37,435 bases of DNA from an uncultured Clostridium sp. (GTDB taxonomy: Bacteria; Bacillota; Clostridia; TANB77; CAG-508): contig CAMXQV010000012.1 of assembly GCA_947245515.1 (NCBI GenBank), forward strand, positions 1-37,435, read 5' to 3'. Positions 9,713-17,046 of the stretch are shown here, in pieces (the first letter of the stretch is position 1; every line of letters starts with the position of its first letter). Under the pieces are notes generated by a model. The model made no database searches and was not told the DNA's origin. It saw nothing but the letters and a program-made list of their open reading frames with translations. Both the position numbers and the translations under genes were made by a program.

Positions 9713-11230
9713 TTAAAAATTGAAGATAATATTGACTGTTTTATCTTCAAAAACTTCAATTCTGTTTATTAGCTTTTTCATCACTTCATTATCAAAATTT
9801 TCTGCTGTTTTAAATTCTTCTATTATTTTAAGTATATTTTCATCTGATATGATATATTTGCTTTCTTCTTCAAGTTGTTTTATTTGCTCTACTGTCTCAC
9901 TTTCTTTTAATTTTAAAATTGCATATTCTTTCTTAAATTGCTCTACTGAAATATTTTCATCTAATTTTTTATCATATAATACCTTAATATCATTTTCTAT
10001 TTTTTGTTTTAAACTTTTAACTTTTAACAATGAATTATATTTTGAATTTCCTTTTTTATATTCTTCTTTGATTTTATTCGCTTCTTTTTCTAATTGTACT
10101 TCTCTTAATTTTTTATTTAATGAATGAATCACTATATCATTTAAGGCTTTTTCTTTTATCGTATGCCCTTTATCACAAATGCTAGGAAATCTATATAACA
10201 TTCTGCATTTATAATACCAATTTTCTTCGCCATCTGTTATTATCTTATTATGATTTTTGGTTCTTCTACGACTTTTATATTGCATTTTAGCTCCACAATG
10301 CCCACAATATACGAGATCTTTTAGCAAATATTCGTATTTTCTTTTTGGTTTATGAAAATTGGCTTTTAATAATTTCTGTACTTTATCAAAAAGTTCCTTA
10401 TCAATAATTGCTTCATGCGTATTCTCAATTACTTGCCAATTCTCACACTTAGTTTTTATTGTTTTCTTTGTTAAATAATCTGTTTTATACTTATTTATGA
10501 TCAATGCACCTGTATAGGTTGGATTTCTTAAAATTCTACCTATACTATCGTTTCTCCATTCATTGATAGGTACTTTTTGACCTTTATATTTTTTTGGTGT
10601 ATCAATTCCTCTCTTAGTTAATTCTTTTGCAATTTTCCCTTGCGACATTCCTTCTGAATACATTTTAAATATCAATCTTACATTATCAGCAACATCTTCA
10701 TCTATCACTAATTTGTGTTTCTCTGTTTTACTTTTTTTATAGCCATAAGGAGCTTTACATTGAACATACATTCCTTGCTTCTTCATATTATCAATTACAG
10801 ATTTTATCTTTTTAGAAACATCCGCTAAATAGGATTGATTAACAATACCTCTAAGCATGATAGTGTCATCAATTTCATATCTTTCTCCACTATCTATATA
10901 ATCATTTACCGAAATAAACCTTATATCATTATCAGGAAAAAATATCTCTGTATAATATCCTGTTTTATTTTTATCTCTAGTTAGTCTTGATAAATCTTTC
11001 ACTATTAACATATTTATTTTTTTGTGTAAAATATCAATAATCATTTCGTTTAATGCAGGTCTTGATTCTAGTATTCCTGACCATCCATTATCGGCATATT
11101 CTTTTATAACATCAAAATTATTTTTTCTTGCATAATTTAATGTTATCTCTCTTTGTGTATCTATACTATTATTAGGGTTATTATCTTCTTTTGATAATCT
11201 TAAATAAATTCCAGCTTTATAATTTTTCAT
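9713..11230 (-). CDS. Large serine recombinase, second of tandem pair
   Basis: A 505-residue site-specific recombinase. The N-terminal resolvase catalytic domain has the nucleophile Ser in IYLRLSKED, followed by the SIDTQRE stretch and the KDLSRLTRD motif near residue 80. A recombinase domain and a zinc ribbon (LVYCGHCGAKM near 315, then CRMLY and ICDKGH) follow, then a long coiled coil (about 385-480). All parts expected of an active large serine recombinase are present. The start codon ATG shares its A with the TAA stop of the preceding recombinase, so the two are translationally coupled. The stop lies about 30 nt from the attL core. With its partner it is the likely enzyme for integration and excision of the cwlD element. 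Confidence 0.92.
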   Translation of the reverse strand: MKNYKAGIYLRLSKEDNNPNNSIDTQREITLNYARKNNFDVIKEYADNGWSGILESRPALNEMIIDILHKKINMLIVKDLSRLTRDKNKTGYYTEIFFPDNDIRFISVNDYIDSGERYEIDDTIMLRGIVNQSYLADVSKKIKSVIDNMKKQGMYVQCKAPYGYKKSKTEKHKLVIDEDVADNVRLIFKMYSEGMSQGKIAKELTKRGIDTPKKYKGQKVPINEWRNDSIGRILRNPTYTGALIINKYKTDYLTKKTIKTKCENWQVIENTHEAIIDKELFDKVQKLLKANFHKPKRKYEYLLKDLVYCGHCGAKMQYKSRRRTKNHNKIITDGEENWYYKCRMLYRFPSICDKGHTIKEKALNDIVIHSLNKKLREVQLEKEANKIKEEYKKGNSKYNSLLKVKSLKQKIENDIKVLYDKKLDENISVEQFKKEYAILKLKESETVEQIKQLEEESKYIISDENILKIIEEFKTAENFDNEVMKKLINRIEVFEDKTVNIIFNF

Positions 11231-12798
11231 TATAATTTACCTATTACATCATATCTGTAATTTATATATATGTTATTTTCCTTGTCTATTTCTATGTTAT
11301 ATATAAGTTCAGATAATTTTTCTGATGTCCATTCTTCAATATTTGATAATTTTGAAATGATTAATAATAATTCATTTTTTGTAATAGTAGGCTTTTCTTC
11401 TCTTTGTTTACACAAACTATTTTTTTCTGATTTTAATATATTTCTTTTTTCAACACTGCTTTTATAAAATCTTCTGTAATCTTCTTCCTCAATTAAACTA
11501 TTTGTATAATCTTCATATAAAGAATTTATGGCTCTTTCTATTTTAGCTATTTTTTGTTCAATTGTTTCAATTTCTTTATCTAATACTCTTGTTGTCATAT
11601 TTTTATATTCTAACATTGTTATTTCTTCAAGTTTATCATTATTGATAATGCTTTTTATTTTTTTATTAATGCTTTGGACTACCACATCTTTTAATACTTC
11701 TTCTTTTATAGATTTACTTTTTCTTTCACATTCTATATCTTTTTTACTTTTCATCGAATTTACACATACTATAATTTTACTAGTTATTTCTCCATCTTTA
11801 TTTCTTTTAACTTTTAATACCATTTTACTGCCGCATTCTTTGCAAAATACAAGTCCATTTAACATCCAATTAAACTTTTTATGTTTTGTTTTTTTATTCA
11901 AATTTAATTTGTTTTGCACTCTATCAAAAAGTTCTTTATCAATAATTGGTTCATGAGTATTTTCAGCTATTTTCCATTCCTGTCTAGGTATCAATTTTAC
12001 TTTTTTAGATTTATAACTTAAATTTAGTTTTTTACCATATTCAGTATGTCCTATATAAAACTTATTTTGTAAGATTCTTTTGATAGCTTCTGGTCTCCAT
12101 TTATAATCATCTTCACTTCGTGAACCTCCATAAGCATAATATCCAGGGCAAAAAACTTTTTCTTCTTTTAGTTTTTTGGCAATCTGACTCAAATGTATTC
12201 CATTATCATACATTGTAAAAATCCTTTTTATGACACTCGCTCTTTCAGGTTCAACAATAAGATGATTTTTATCTTTCGGATCTTTAATATAACCATAAGG
12301 AGCAAGAGAACCTAAAAACAATCCTTTTTCTTTTCTTGCCCACACTCCACTTCTAACCTTTTTTGATATATCCTTACTATACCAATCATTTATCAAAGTT
12401 TTAAATTGTATCATATCGTTATTAGAGCTTTTTATATAAGTATCTACATTATCTAGTATTGATATGTATCTAATATTATTTTCTAAAAAGTATTTTTCTA
12501 TGTAGTAATTTGCTTCAAAGCTATTCCTTGATAATCGTGATAAATCTTTTGTAATAATTGAATTAATATAGCCTTTTTCAACATCTTCCATCATTCTTTG
12601 AAATGCTGGTCTATTCGTATTTAATCCTGTATATCCATCATCAATATAAAAATCTATTAACTTGTATTCTTCTCCTAATTCTTCTAATTTACGAATGATA
12701 ATACTTCTTTGACTTCCTATACTATCGCTTTCTTCTTTATCGCCATCCTCTCTTGATAATCTTAAATATCCTGCAACGTGGTATTTAGTATTTGTCAT
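11230..12798 (-). CDS. Large serine recombinase, first of tandem pair
   Basis: A 522-residue recombinase of the same family as the gene that follows, but clearly diverged from it. It has the catalytic Ser in GYLRLSREDGD, SIGSQRS, then KDLSRLSRN near residue 90. After the recombinase domain comes a zinc ribbon (LVFCKECGSKM near 330) and a C-terminal coiled coil. The start ATG has GGAAGGAGG upstream inside a 9-bp dyad. A TATAAT-like -10 lies at 12849-12854 but I see no good -35, so the promoter may need an activator or another sigma factor. Tandem, coupled large serine recombinases suggest that both subunits are needed for one reaction or that each handles a different direction. No known excision factor is recognisable nearby. 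Confidence 0.92.
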   Translation of the reverse strand: MTNTKYHVAGYLRLSREDGDKEESDSIGSQRSIIIRKLEELGEEYKLIDFYIDDGYTGLNTNRPAFQRMMEDVEKGYINSIITKDLSRLSRNSFEANYYIEKYFLENNIRYISILDNVDTYIKSSNNDMIQFKTLINDWYSKDISKKVRSGVWARKEKGLFLGSLAPYGYIKDPKDKNHLIVEPERASVIKRIFTMYDNGIHLSQIAKKLKEEKVFCPGYYAYGGSRSEDDYKWRPEAIKRILQNKFYIGHTEYGKKLNLSYKSKKVKLIPRQEWKIAENTHEPIIDKELFDRVQNKLNLNKKTKHKKFNWMLNGLVFCKECGSKMVLKVKRNKDGEITSKIIVCVNSMKSKKDIECERKSKSIKEEVLKDVVVQSINKKIKSIINNDKLEEITMLEYKNMTTRVLDKEIETIEQKIAKIERAINSLYEDYTNSLIEEEDYRRFYKSSVEKRNILKSEKNSLCKQREEKPTITKNELLLIISKLSNIEEWTSEKLSELIYNIEIDKENNIYINYRYDVIGKL

Positions 12799-12831
12799 AT
12801 TAGTTGTCCTCCTTCCTGAATAACAACTAAT
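12799..12831 (-). promoter_or_regulatory. Dyad around the RBS of the first recombinase
   Basis: ATTAGTTGT (12799-12807) and ACAACTAAT (12823-12831) form a perfect 9-bp inverted repeat directly against the ATG, with the ribosome binding site GGAAGGAGG in the loop. It could be an operator for a repressor or an RNA hairpin that tunes translation of the recombinase. The word TAGTTGTTATT occurs again at 12889, at the end of the upstream small gene. Confidence 0.5.
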
Positions 12832-12894
12832 CTTAAACAGTTATATTAATTATACAAAAAAGTTATATAAAAGGCGAACCCACATATATAGTTG

Positions 12895-13045
12895 TTATTT
12901 TTGCTCTAAATATTCATCAATTTTTTCTAGTGCATATCTAACTAAAATATTGTATATTTCTTCGCTATTAGCTTTTTCTTTTACTCCGAGTTATGACTGT
13001 ATAATCTTTACCTTCTATGGTATAGATTTCTTTTACTTGTTCCAT
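12895..13045 (-). pseudogene. Small recombinase-associated protein, frameshifted
   Basis: Starting at the ATG at 13045, behind GGGAG, the frame reads MEQVKEIYTIEGKDYTVIT and then hits a stop soon after. Removing one base (the G at 12988, a C in the gene) lets it continue as GVKEKANSEEIYNILVRYALE to a TAA at 12895, giving 49 residues. Short acidic proteins of this type commonly precede serine recombinases in clostridial elements, and a helper or directionality role is possible but unproven. The lesion is an extra C before GGA, the same kind as both lesions in the recombinase of the pdaA element. Confidence 0.65.
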
Positions 13046-13247
13046 TTCATTCACTCCCAATTAAAAATATTAATGTGTTTAAAAAAATATTACTAATTTA
13101 CCTATATTAGATAAAGTCTTGTAATTGTTGTTATTCAGCTCTAATTTTTTAGAGATTTTTTGTCTCTATTAGAATGGGCGAAATGAAATTGTCAAATTTC
13201 CCAAAAAAATTAAAATTTTTTATATTTTTTATTTGGACAATATAAAA

Positions 13248-13281
13248 GGGAAGTATCTTAAAAAATCAAAAGATACTTCCC
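13248..13281 (-). terminator. Intrinsic terminator in the cwlD element
   Basis: A perfect 12-bp stem, 13248-13259 with 13270-13281, and a 10-nt loop. On the minus strand it is followed by TTTTATATT. It would stop minus-strand transcription of the cargo block before the recombinase genes. Confidence 0.7.
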
Positions 13282-13381
13282 TATTAAAACTATATGAGAT
13301 ACTCATACATATGTGAGATCTAAAATCTCAAATTAGATTAATCTATATTATATAAAATATGTAGTTTTAAAAAATATATGC

Positions 13382-13412
13382 AAAAAGAGTAAAGTTTTGA
13401 ATCTTTACTCTT
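13382..13412 (-). terminator. Intrinsic terminator after the cargo genes
   Basis: A perfect 10-bp stem, 13385-13394 with 13403-13412, and an 8-nt loop, followed on the minus strand by a run of five T residues. It lies about 80 nt downstream of the 84-residue ORF and probably ends that transcript. Confidence 0.7.
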
Positions 13413-13491
13413 AAATCAACCTTATATATTTCTATATAAGTAAGTTCCACCTTGTGTGGAAAATATTTATTAATTTTATTATACCATAAAT

Positions 13492-13746
13492 TCAAGCAAT
13501 GTCAAGATTTTTTAAAAGCCTTTTTTCTAGCTTTTCTATGAATTCATGATTCATTTTCCCTATTTTATGTATCAATCGTGATTTATCTATGCAAGTGATT
13601 TGCTCTGCTTTTGCTTTTGATGGTAATTTATTTAATTTTCCAGATTTATCGTTTAAATCAAATTTATAAATAAACCAATCAAAAAATCTTCTGAAATCTT
13701 TTCTATTTATATAGTTATTAACTTTTTCTATAACATAATTCAACAT
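13492..13746 (-). CDS. Hypothetical protein, 84 residues
   Basis: A short basic protein with no motif I recognise (starts MLNYVIEKVNNYINRKDF, Lys-rich throughout, probably helical). Its ATG follows the stop of the MazG-like gene by 3 nt, so the two are probably co-transcribed and perhaps translationally coupled. A ribosome-binding GGAGG lies about 15 nt upstream, farther than usual. It is the last gene of the cargo block before the terminators. A DNA-binding or excision-factor role for a small basic protein on a recombinase element is conceivable but not supported by any motif. Confidence 0.55.
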   Translation of the reverse strand: MLNYVIEKVNNYINRKDFRRFFDWFIYKFDLNDKSGKLNKLPSKAKAEQITCIDKSRLIHKIGKMNHEFIEKLEKRLLKNLDIA

Positions 13747-13749
13747 CTT

Positions 13750-14124
13750 TTAGGTACTTTTCCTCCACTCTTTTTTCATTTCAATTTCTTCTCTTTCGTC
13801 AATATTTTCTTGTTCAACATCAATTAAATAAACTTTATCATTAAAATCTCCTTTTTTGCTATTTTTAATCTTTCTAGCATTTTCTACATCTTCCATTGAT
13901 ATATTTCTAGCTTTCATTATAGCAAAAATAACTTCCATTAAATCTGCTAATTCTTGGGTAGAATGTTCTTCTATAAATTCATGCGCTTCCTCAAATATTT
14001 TTTTATCTAATTCTTGTAAATATTCTTTGTCATTTAATATTTTATAATTACATTTTTTTCCTTTTATCGAATTAATATTTTCAGGTATTTTATCTCTTAC
14101 TAATTTATTATAACTATATTTCAT
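13750..14124 (-). CDS. MazG-like nucleotide pyrophosphohydrolase (phosphoribosyl-ATP PPase-like)
   Basis: An all-alpha NTP pyrophosphohydrolase-like protein of about 124 residues. It begins MKYSYNKLVRDKIPENI, a motif typical of this group, and has an acidic metal-binding region with KKIFEEAHEF followed by ELADLMEVIFAIM. Such enzymes hydrolyse nucleoside triphosphates to monophosphates and are often house-cleaning or phage-defence proteins. I chose the ATG at 14124 because GGAG lies 9 nt upstream; the frame is open further to a TTG. The tail (about residues 105-124) is unusually charged. The gene lies in the cargo block of the cwlD element, upstream of the 84-residue gene. Confidence 0.75.
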   Translation of the reverse strand: MKYSYNKLVRDKIPENINSIKGKKCNYKILNDKEYLQELDKKIFEEAHEFIEEHSTQELADLMEVIFAIMKARNISMEDVENARKIKNSKKGDFNDKVYLIDVEQENIDEREEIEMKKEWRKST

Positions 14125-14305
14125 TTTTATCATCTCCAATCAAATTATGTATATATAATAAAACAAATTTTCTGTAAAGTCAATAGGATTTTTGATTTTT
14201 TAGAAATTCTTTTTATAGCTTAGAATAAATTTTATATGTTCATTTTCTTATAAAAATAAGTCAAGGTGCATATAATTTTTAACCTTAACTTCTTTTTATA
14301 TAAAA

Positions 14306-14874
14306 TTAACCATAATATTCTTCTAACTTTTTATCAATTTGCTCATCTGATAATTTTAATATTTCATTATATTTACTTGGATTTTTCAAAATTTCTAATA
14401 CTGTATCTTTTCCAAATGTTTCTACAATATATCTAGTTATAAAATAGCAGTCACTATAATTAAAATAATTATCACATTTCAATCTCATTATACTTGGTTT
14501 ACTGTATGTATTAGTTTCTGTACTTAAACCTGTTATATATGTTGTTATATCAAGCCACTTTGGTATATTTTTAAAATTATCATGTAATATTATTTCTGCT
14601 ACAGATTTACTTATTATCTCCAATATAGTATTGTAATCATGTACTTTTCCCGAATTAGCTGGTGTTCTACTTTTACAAGATTATCCTCTCCACAAGATAC
14701 TTCCCACTCTTCCTTTTTTACACCAAATACATCTAAATGTAGTTCTTCTATACTATTATATACATATATGATTATCTCTTTAGTACAATTATGTATATCA
14801 AAATATTCTATTGCCTTATTATATCCTTCTATCGCTGCTTTTTCTATATCTGCTATTATTTTTTTATCTTGCAA
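14306..14874 (-). pseudogene. Peptidase-MA-like protein, split by a frameshift
   Basis: Two overlapping frames read as one protein. The upstream part (14874-14640) runs from ADIEKAAIEGYNKAIEYF to EDNLVKV. The downstream part, in another frame, continues TPANSGKVHDYNTILEIISK and ends LEEYYG. One missing base near 14665 (for example in GTAGAACACC) would join them into about 190 residues. The pattern resembles clostridial peptidase-MA-like (gluzincin) proteins, but where those have HExxH this one reads SVAEIILHD, so it is probably not an active protease even if repaired. The only start seen is a TTG right after the Nudix stop, with no clear ribosome binding site. The family call is from general pattern only. 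Confidence 0.5.
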
Positions 14875-14875
14875 T

Positions 14876-15343
14876 TTATAATATATTTTTATATTGATCT
14901 AATTCTTTTAATTGTTTTATATATTTATTTATAATGTATCTATGATATTCAAAATACATTTTATCAACAATTTCTTCTGGTTTTACCCATGTTAATTGGT
15001 GATCTTCTTCTATGGGATTACAAATCCTTTCATCTAATTTAGCTTTATAAAAATCCATAATTCCTAATTCATATTTATCCATAATATCAAAATAATAATA
15101 ACATCCTAAATTATCAATATACTCAATATCTTTTATAGAATATCCTATTTCCTCTTGTGTCTCTCTAATTAATGCTTGTTTAGAGGTTTCTTGTCCTTCA
15201 ATTCTTCCACCAATTAAATTATACATATTATACTTTTTTATATAGGCAACTGCGATTTCTCCTTTTTCATTAAATATTAAACCATACGATGTTCTCCTTT
15301 CTTCATATTCTTTTCCTTCTAATTTTTCTCCGATAAATTTCAT
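14876..15343 (-). CDS. Nudix hydrolase
   Basis: A pyrophosphohydrolase of about 155 residues. It carries a complete Nudix box, G-x5-E-x7-RE-x2-EE-x-G, read from GRIEGQE through RETQEEIGY around residues 45-67, which binds the divalent metal and cleaves a nucleoside diphosphate linked to another group. The substrate cannot be inferred. The start is ATG at 15343 with GAGAGG upstream. The frame extends to a TTG at 15361, which would leave no ribosome binding site. It is the first gene of the cargo block inside attR of the cwlD element. Confidence 0.88.
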   Translation of the reverse strand: MKFIGEKLEGKEYEERRTSYGLIFNEKGEIAVAYIKKYNMYNLIGGRIEGQETSKQALIRETQEEIGYSIKDIEYIDNLGCYYYFDIMDKYELGIMDFYKAKLDERICNPIEEDHQLTWVKPEEIVDKMYFEYHRYIINKYIKQLKELDQYKNIL

Positions 15344-15780
15344 ACTTTCTTTTCCTCTCAACTGATTTATTTCTATTTTTTATTTTTATATAATTCTATC
15401 ATAGAAAGTCAAAAAAATAAATTATTATTTCAATATTTTATTTTCTCCAATTTTTTATAGATAAATTATAAAGGGTTTGGGATTTTTCCCATAAATCTGC
15501 AAGAACTATTTGTGTCTACAAAGGGGAATCTTGCTAAACAGTATTATGCTTATGTATCCAAAATTTTTTATTCATTGTTCTTTATTTTTCCCTAATTAGG
15601 GAATTCCTTGTGTTTTCTTATTCTGCAAGACTTATAGCTTTTATTATATTTTTTCTTCTATTTCCTCTTTCAGTAATTCTTCTGTCATTTCTTCTATCAT
15701 TTGATTATATCTTACTATCATATTAAGCTCAAAAAAAGAAAGTGCCTAAACACTTCCTTTGAACCGTATAAGATCAGTTA
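15344..15780. other. Gap between the Nudix gene and the cwlD 5' part
   Basis: About 440 nt inside the element with no convincing gene. A 25-codon frame on the minus strand (about 15720-15640, starting MIVRYNQMIEEM) lacks a good ribosome binding site. The segment holds the strong terminator at 15731-15757 and presumably the promoter of the cargo block, which I could not pin down. Confidence 0.4.
15731..15757 (-). terminator. Intrinsic terminator just inside attR of the cwlD element
   Basis: On the minus strand GGAAGTG pairs with CACTTTC (15757-15738) and is followed by seven T residues (15737-15731). It lies about 25 nt after the stop of the truncated cwlD 5' reading frame, so transcripts entering from cwlD should end here rather than run into the element. 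Confidence 0.75.
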
Positions 15781-16002
15781 TTATTTTATTAGGGTTAATA
15801 AGTAACTCCCTTTCTCTGGAATTCCATGACCAGCATCTAAAACTACTGTTTTTCCAGATACTGGTGTTGATGTAGTTGCTATTATATTTTCTTTGTTTCT
15901 ACTACTTTTATCAACTGTACCTATTTTAAAAGAGAAGGCTAAAACACTAATAAAAACACATGTTACTATAATTTTTATTCTTTTTTTATTTATAACTACC
16001 AT
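15781..16002 (-). pseudogene. cwlD: cwlD 5' part: signal segment and DAGHG motif
   Basis: A 73-residue frame: basic N-terminus, one hydrophobic segment (about residues 9-25) that would anchor or export the protein, and then VVLDAGHGIP, the first zinc-binding motif of Amidase_3. Host sequence ends at the core (15815-15818); the last residues, to the stop at 15781, are encoded by the element. All remaining catalytic residues are 6.1 kb away at 9131-9681. The start is ATG with AGGAG upstream, and the ribosome binding site is part of a hairpin. The fragment follows the GGDEF gene by 68 nt in the same direction. Alone it cannot be an active amidase. It regains a full 244-codon frame if the element is excised. 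Confidence 0.9.
15793..15818. other. attR of the cwlD element
   Basis: The element-side arm GGTTAATAA (15793-15801) leads to the core TCTG (15815-15818) inside cwlD. The arm is inverted relative to TTATTAACC at attL, and the match extends to TTA outside it. The core position preserves the reading frame on excision. Confidence 0.75.
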
Positions 16003-16005
16003 AAT

Positions 16006-16046
16006 AAAAACTCCTAATATAAAATATTTATTATATTTATATTAGG
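16006..16046 (-). promoter_or_regulatory. Hairpin overlapping the cwlD ribosome binding site
   Basis: An 11-bp perfect inverted repeat, CCTAATATAAA (16013-16023) with TTTATATTAGG (16036-16046). On the minus strand it is followed by AG and five T residues. It overlaps the AGGAG of cwlD (16011-16015). It could terminate GGDEF-gene transcripts, block translation of cwlD on read-through mRNA, or both. I could not assign a SigE or SigG promoter here with confidence. Confidence 0.55.
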
Positions 16047-16070
16047 AATTTAGAGTTTTATTCTTATTTA

Positions 16071-16997
16071 TTATGCTTTTCTTTTATCAATTGCGTAGCT
16101 ACTACCCATAACTGATTTTGCTGCATGTTTTACCTGTGCTCCAACTTCTCCTATCTCCAAAATATTGTGAAATCTTCCTACATCAACAACAACAACCCCA
16201 ATTGATAGAGAAGTTAATGGAAATTGTTCTATTATTCCTTTTCTGTTCGCTACTTCTATATATCCATTTTCTAAATCTTCTTCTGTAAAAAATCTTTTTA
16301 CTTCTTGATCAAAGTGTGCTAAAATTTCTTGACATTTTGCTTCACATTCTGTTCCTGGAATTATTGCTACAAAATCATCTCCACCTATGTGTCCAACAAA
16401 GGTATCACTTATCTCTTCTCCATGTATGTAATTTAATATTGTATTTGCTGTAAATTCTATTATTTGATCACCTTTTAGAAAACCATATACATCATTATAA
16501 GCTTTAAAATTATCTAAATCTAAGTATAATACTGAGAAGGCTTCTTTTCTTGATATTCTCTTTTTCAACTCTGCATGTATTTGGACATTTCCTGGTAACC
16601 CCGTTAAAGGACTTATTCTTCTATTACTTGCTAAAAGTCTATTTAGATTCTTTACCGTATAATATAAATATTGCTCATCTACAGGTTTTTTTATAAAATA
16701 TTCTACAGATTCTTGTAATATTCTCATTCTATGTTCTTTTGACGCTTTAGATGATACTACTATTACTGGGGTAATTGTATTGTCTTCATCTTTTCTTATC
16801 TTTCTACATAAGTCAACTACGTCTCTATCTATTGCATCTTCATTTATTACTATTAATGCTGGTATACTTTTAAGAGCAATATCTATATCTTGTGTTTTTA
16901 CACTAATAAATTTGTATTCTTTATCTTCTTTAAATAGTTCTCTAAATATAAATATTGAAGAATCATCATCATCAATTATATATATTTCTTGTATCAT
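16071..16997 (-). CDS. Receiver-GGDEF protein (diguanylate cyclase-like)
   Basis: A 308-residue cytosolic protein: a receiver-like domain (about 1-120) followed by a GGDEF domain (about 130-300). The GGDEF signature reads HIGGDDFVAI, a conservative variant compatible with making cyclic di-GMP. An upstream metal-binding Asp (LYLDLDNFKAYND) is also present. The receiver has the acidic pocket (IIDDDD) and the Lys (FIKKPVD), but the position aligned with the phospho-accepting Asp is Asn52 (LIVINEDAID), so it probably does not respond to phosphorylation. The start is ATG behind GGAGG. It is transcribed toward the cwlD 5' part, with a terminator-like hairpin between. Confidence 0.88.
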   Translation of the reverse strand: MIQEIYIIDDDDSSIFIFRELFKEDKEYKFISVKTQDIDIALKSIPALIVINEDAIDRDVVDLCRKIRKDEDNTITPVIVVSSKASKEHRMRILQESVEYFIKKPVDEQYLYYTVKNLNRLLASNRRISPLTGLPGNVQIHAELKKRISRKEAFSVLYLDLDNFKAYNDVYGFLKGDQIIEFTANTILNYIHGEEISDTFVGHIGGDDFVAIIPGTECEAKCQEILAHFDQEVKRFFTEEDLENGYIEVANRKGIIEQFPLTSLSIGVVVVDVGRFHNILEIGEVGAQVKHAAKSVMGSSYAIDKRKA

Positions 16998-17046
16998 TTT
17001 TTTCCTCCATTTATCTTATAAGCTTATTATATAGAAGGTTTATATT

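Larger units (their letters stand above)
13051..13491. other. Noncoding, hairpin-rich segment of the cwlD element
   Basis: No convincing gene. At least seven inverted repeats are packed between 13248 and 13460: GGGAAGTATCTT/AAGATACTTCCC; TATGAG/CTCATA (13293-13307); TGAGAT/ATCTCA (13314-13330); TAGATTAATCTA (13334-13345); AAGAGTAAAG/CTTTACTCTT; CTTATATA/TATATAAG (about 13421-13440); and TTCCAC/GTGGAA (about 13445-13461). AAAACTA (13287-13293) and TAGTTTT (13362-13368) could close the middle three arms into one multibranched fold. Two of the stems look like minus-strand terminators, so the middle could be a small structured RNA with its own terminator. Confidence 0.5.
9678..15814 (-). mobile_element. 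6137-bp serine-recombinase intervening element in cwlD
   Basis: The element separates codons of cwlD between DAGHG and the rest of the amidase domain. It has no transposase-type long terminal repeats. Its ends are a short shared core plus arms typical of serine recombinase att sites. Contents on the minus strand from attR to attL: an intrinsic terminator just inside attR, Nudix hydrolase, a broken peptidase-MA-like gene, a MazG-like protein, an 84-residue unknown, a hairpin-rich noncoding stretch, a frameshifted 49-residue small protein, and two tandem large serine recombinases. The second recombinase ends about 30 nt from attL. The recombinases run in the same direction as cwlD. Excision would restore cwlD in frame. 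By analogy with skin and SPbeta this could be a sporulation-regulated element. Confidence 0.88.

Noticed and set aside
13287..13368. Possible degenerate tRNA: closing stem, three arms and a 7-nt loop (TCTAAAA)
   Set aside because: There is no T-loop consensus, position 33 would be C, and the stems are almost all A-T. It is kept only as part of the hairpin cluster.
14614..14874. 86-residue frame as an independent gene
   Set aside because: Its end overlaps another frame that continues the same protein pattern, so it was treated as part of one frameshifted gene.
15640..15720. 25-codon frame starting MIVRYNQMIEEM
   Set aside because: There is no convincing ribosome site and no homologue known to me; it could be a remnant but is not supportable.
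9693..15801. GGTTAATAA/TTATTAACC read as terminal inverted repeats of a DDE transposon
   Set aside because: No DDE transposase is present, the repeats are inside the shared core, and two serine recombinases account for the ends as attP arms.
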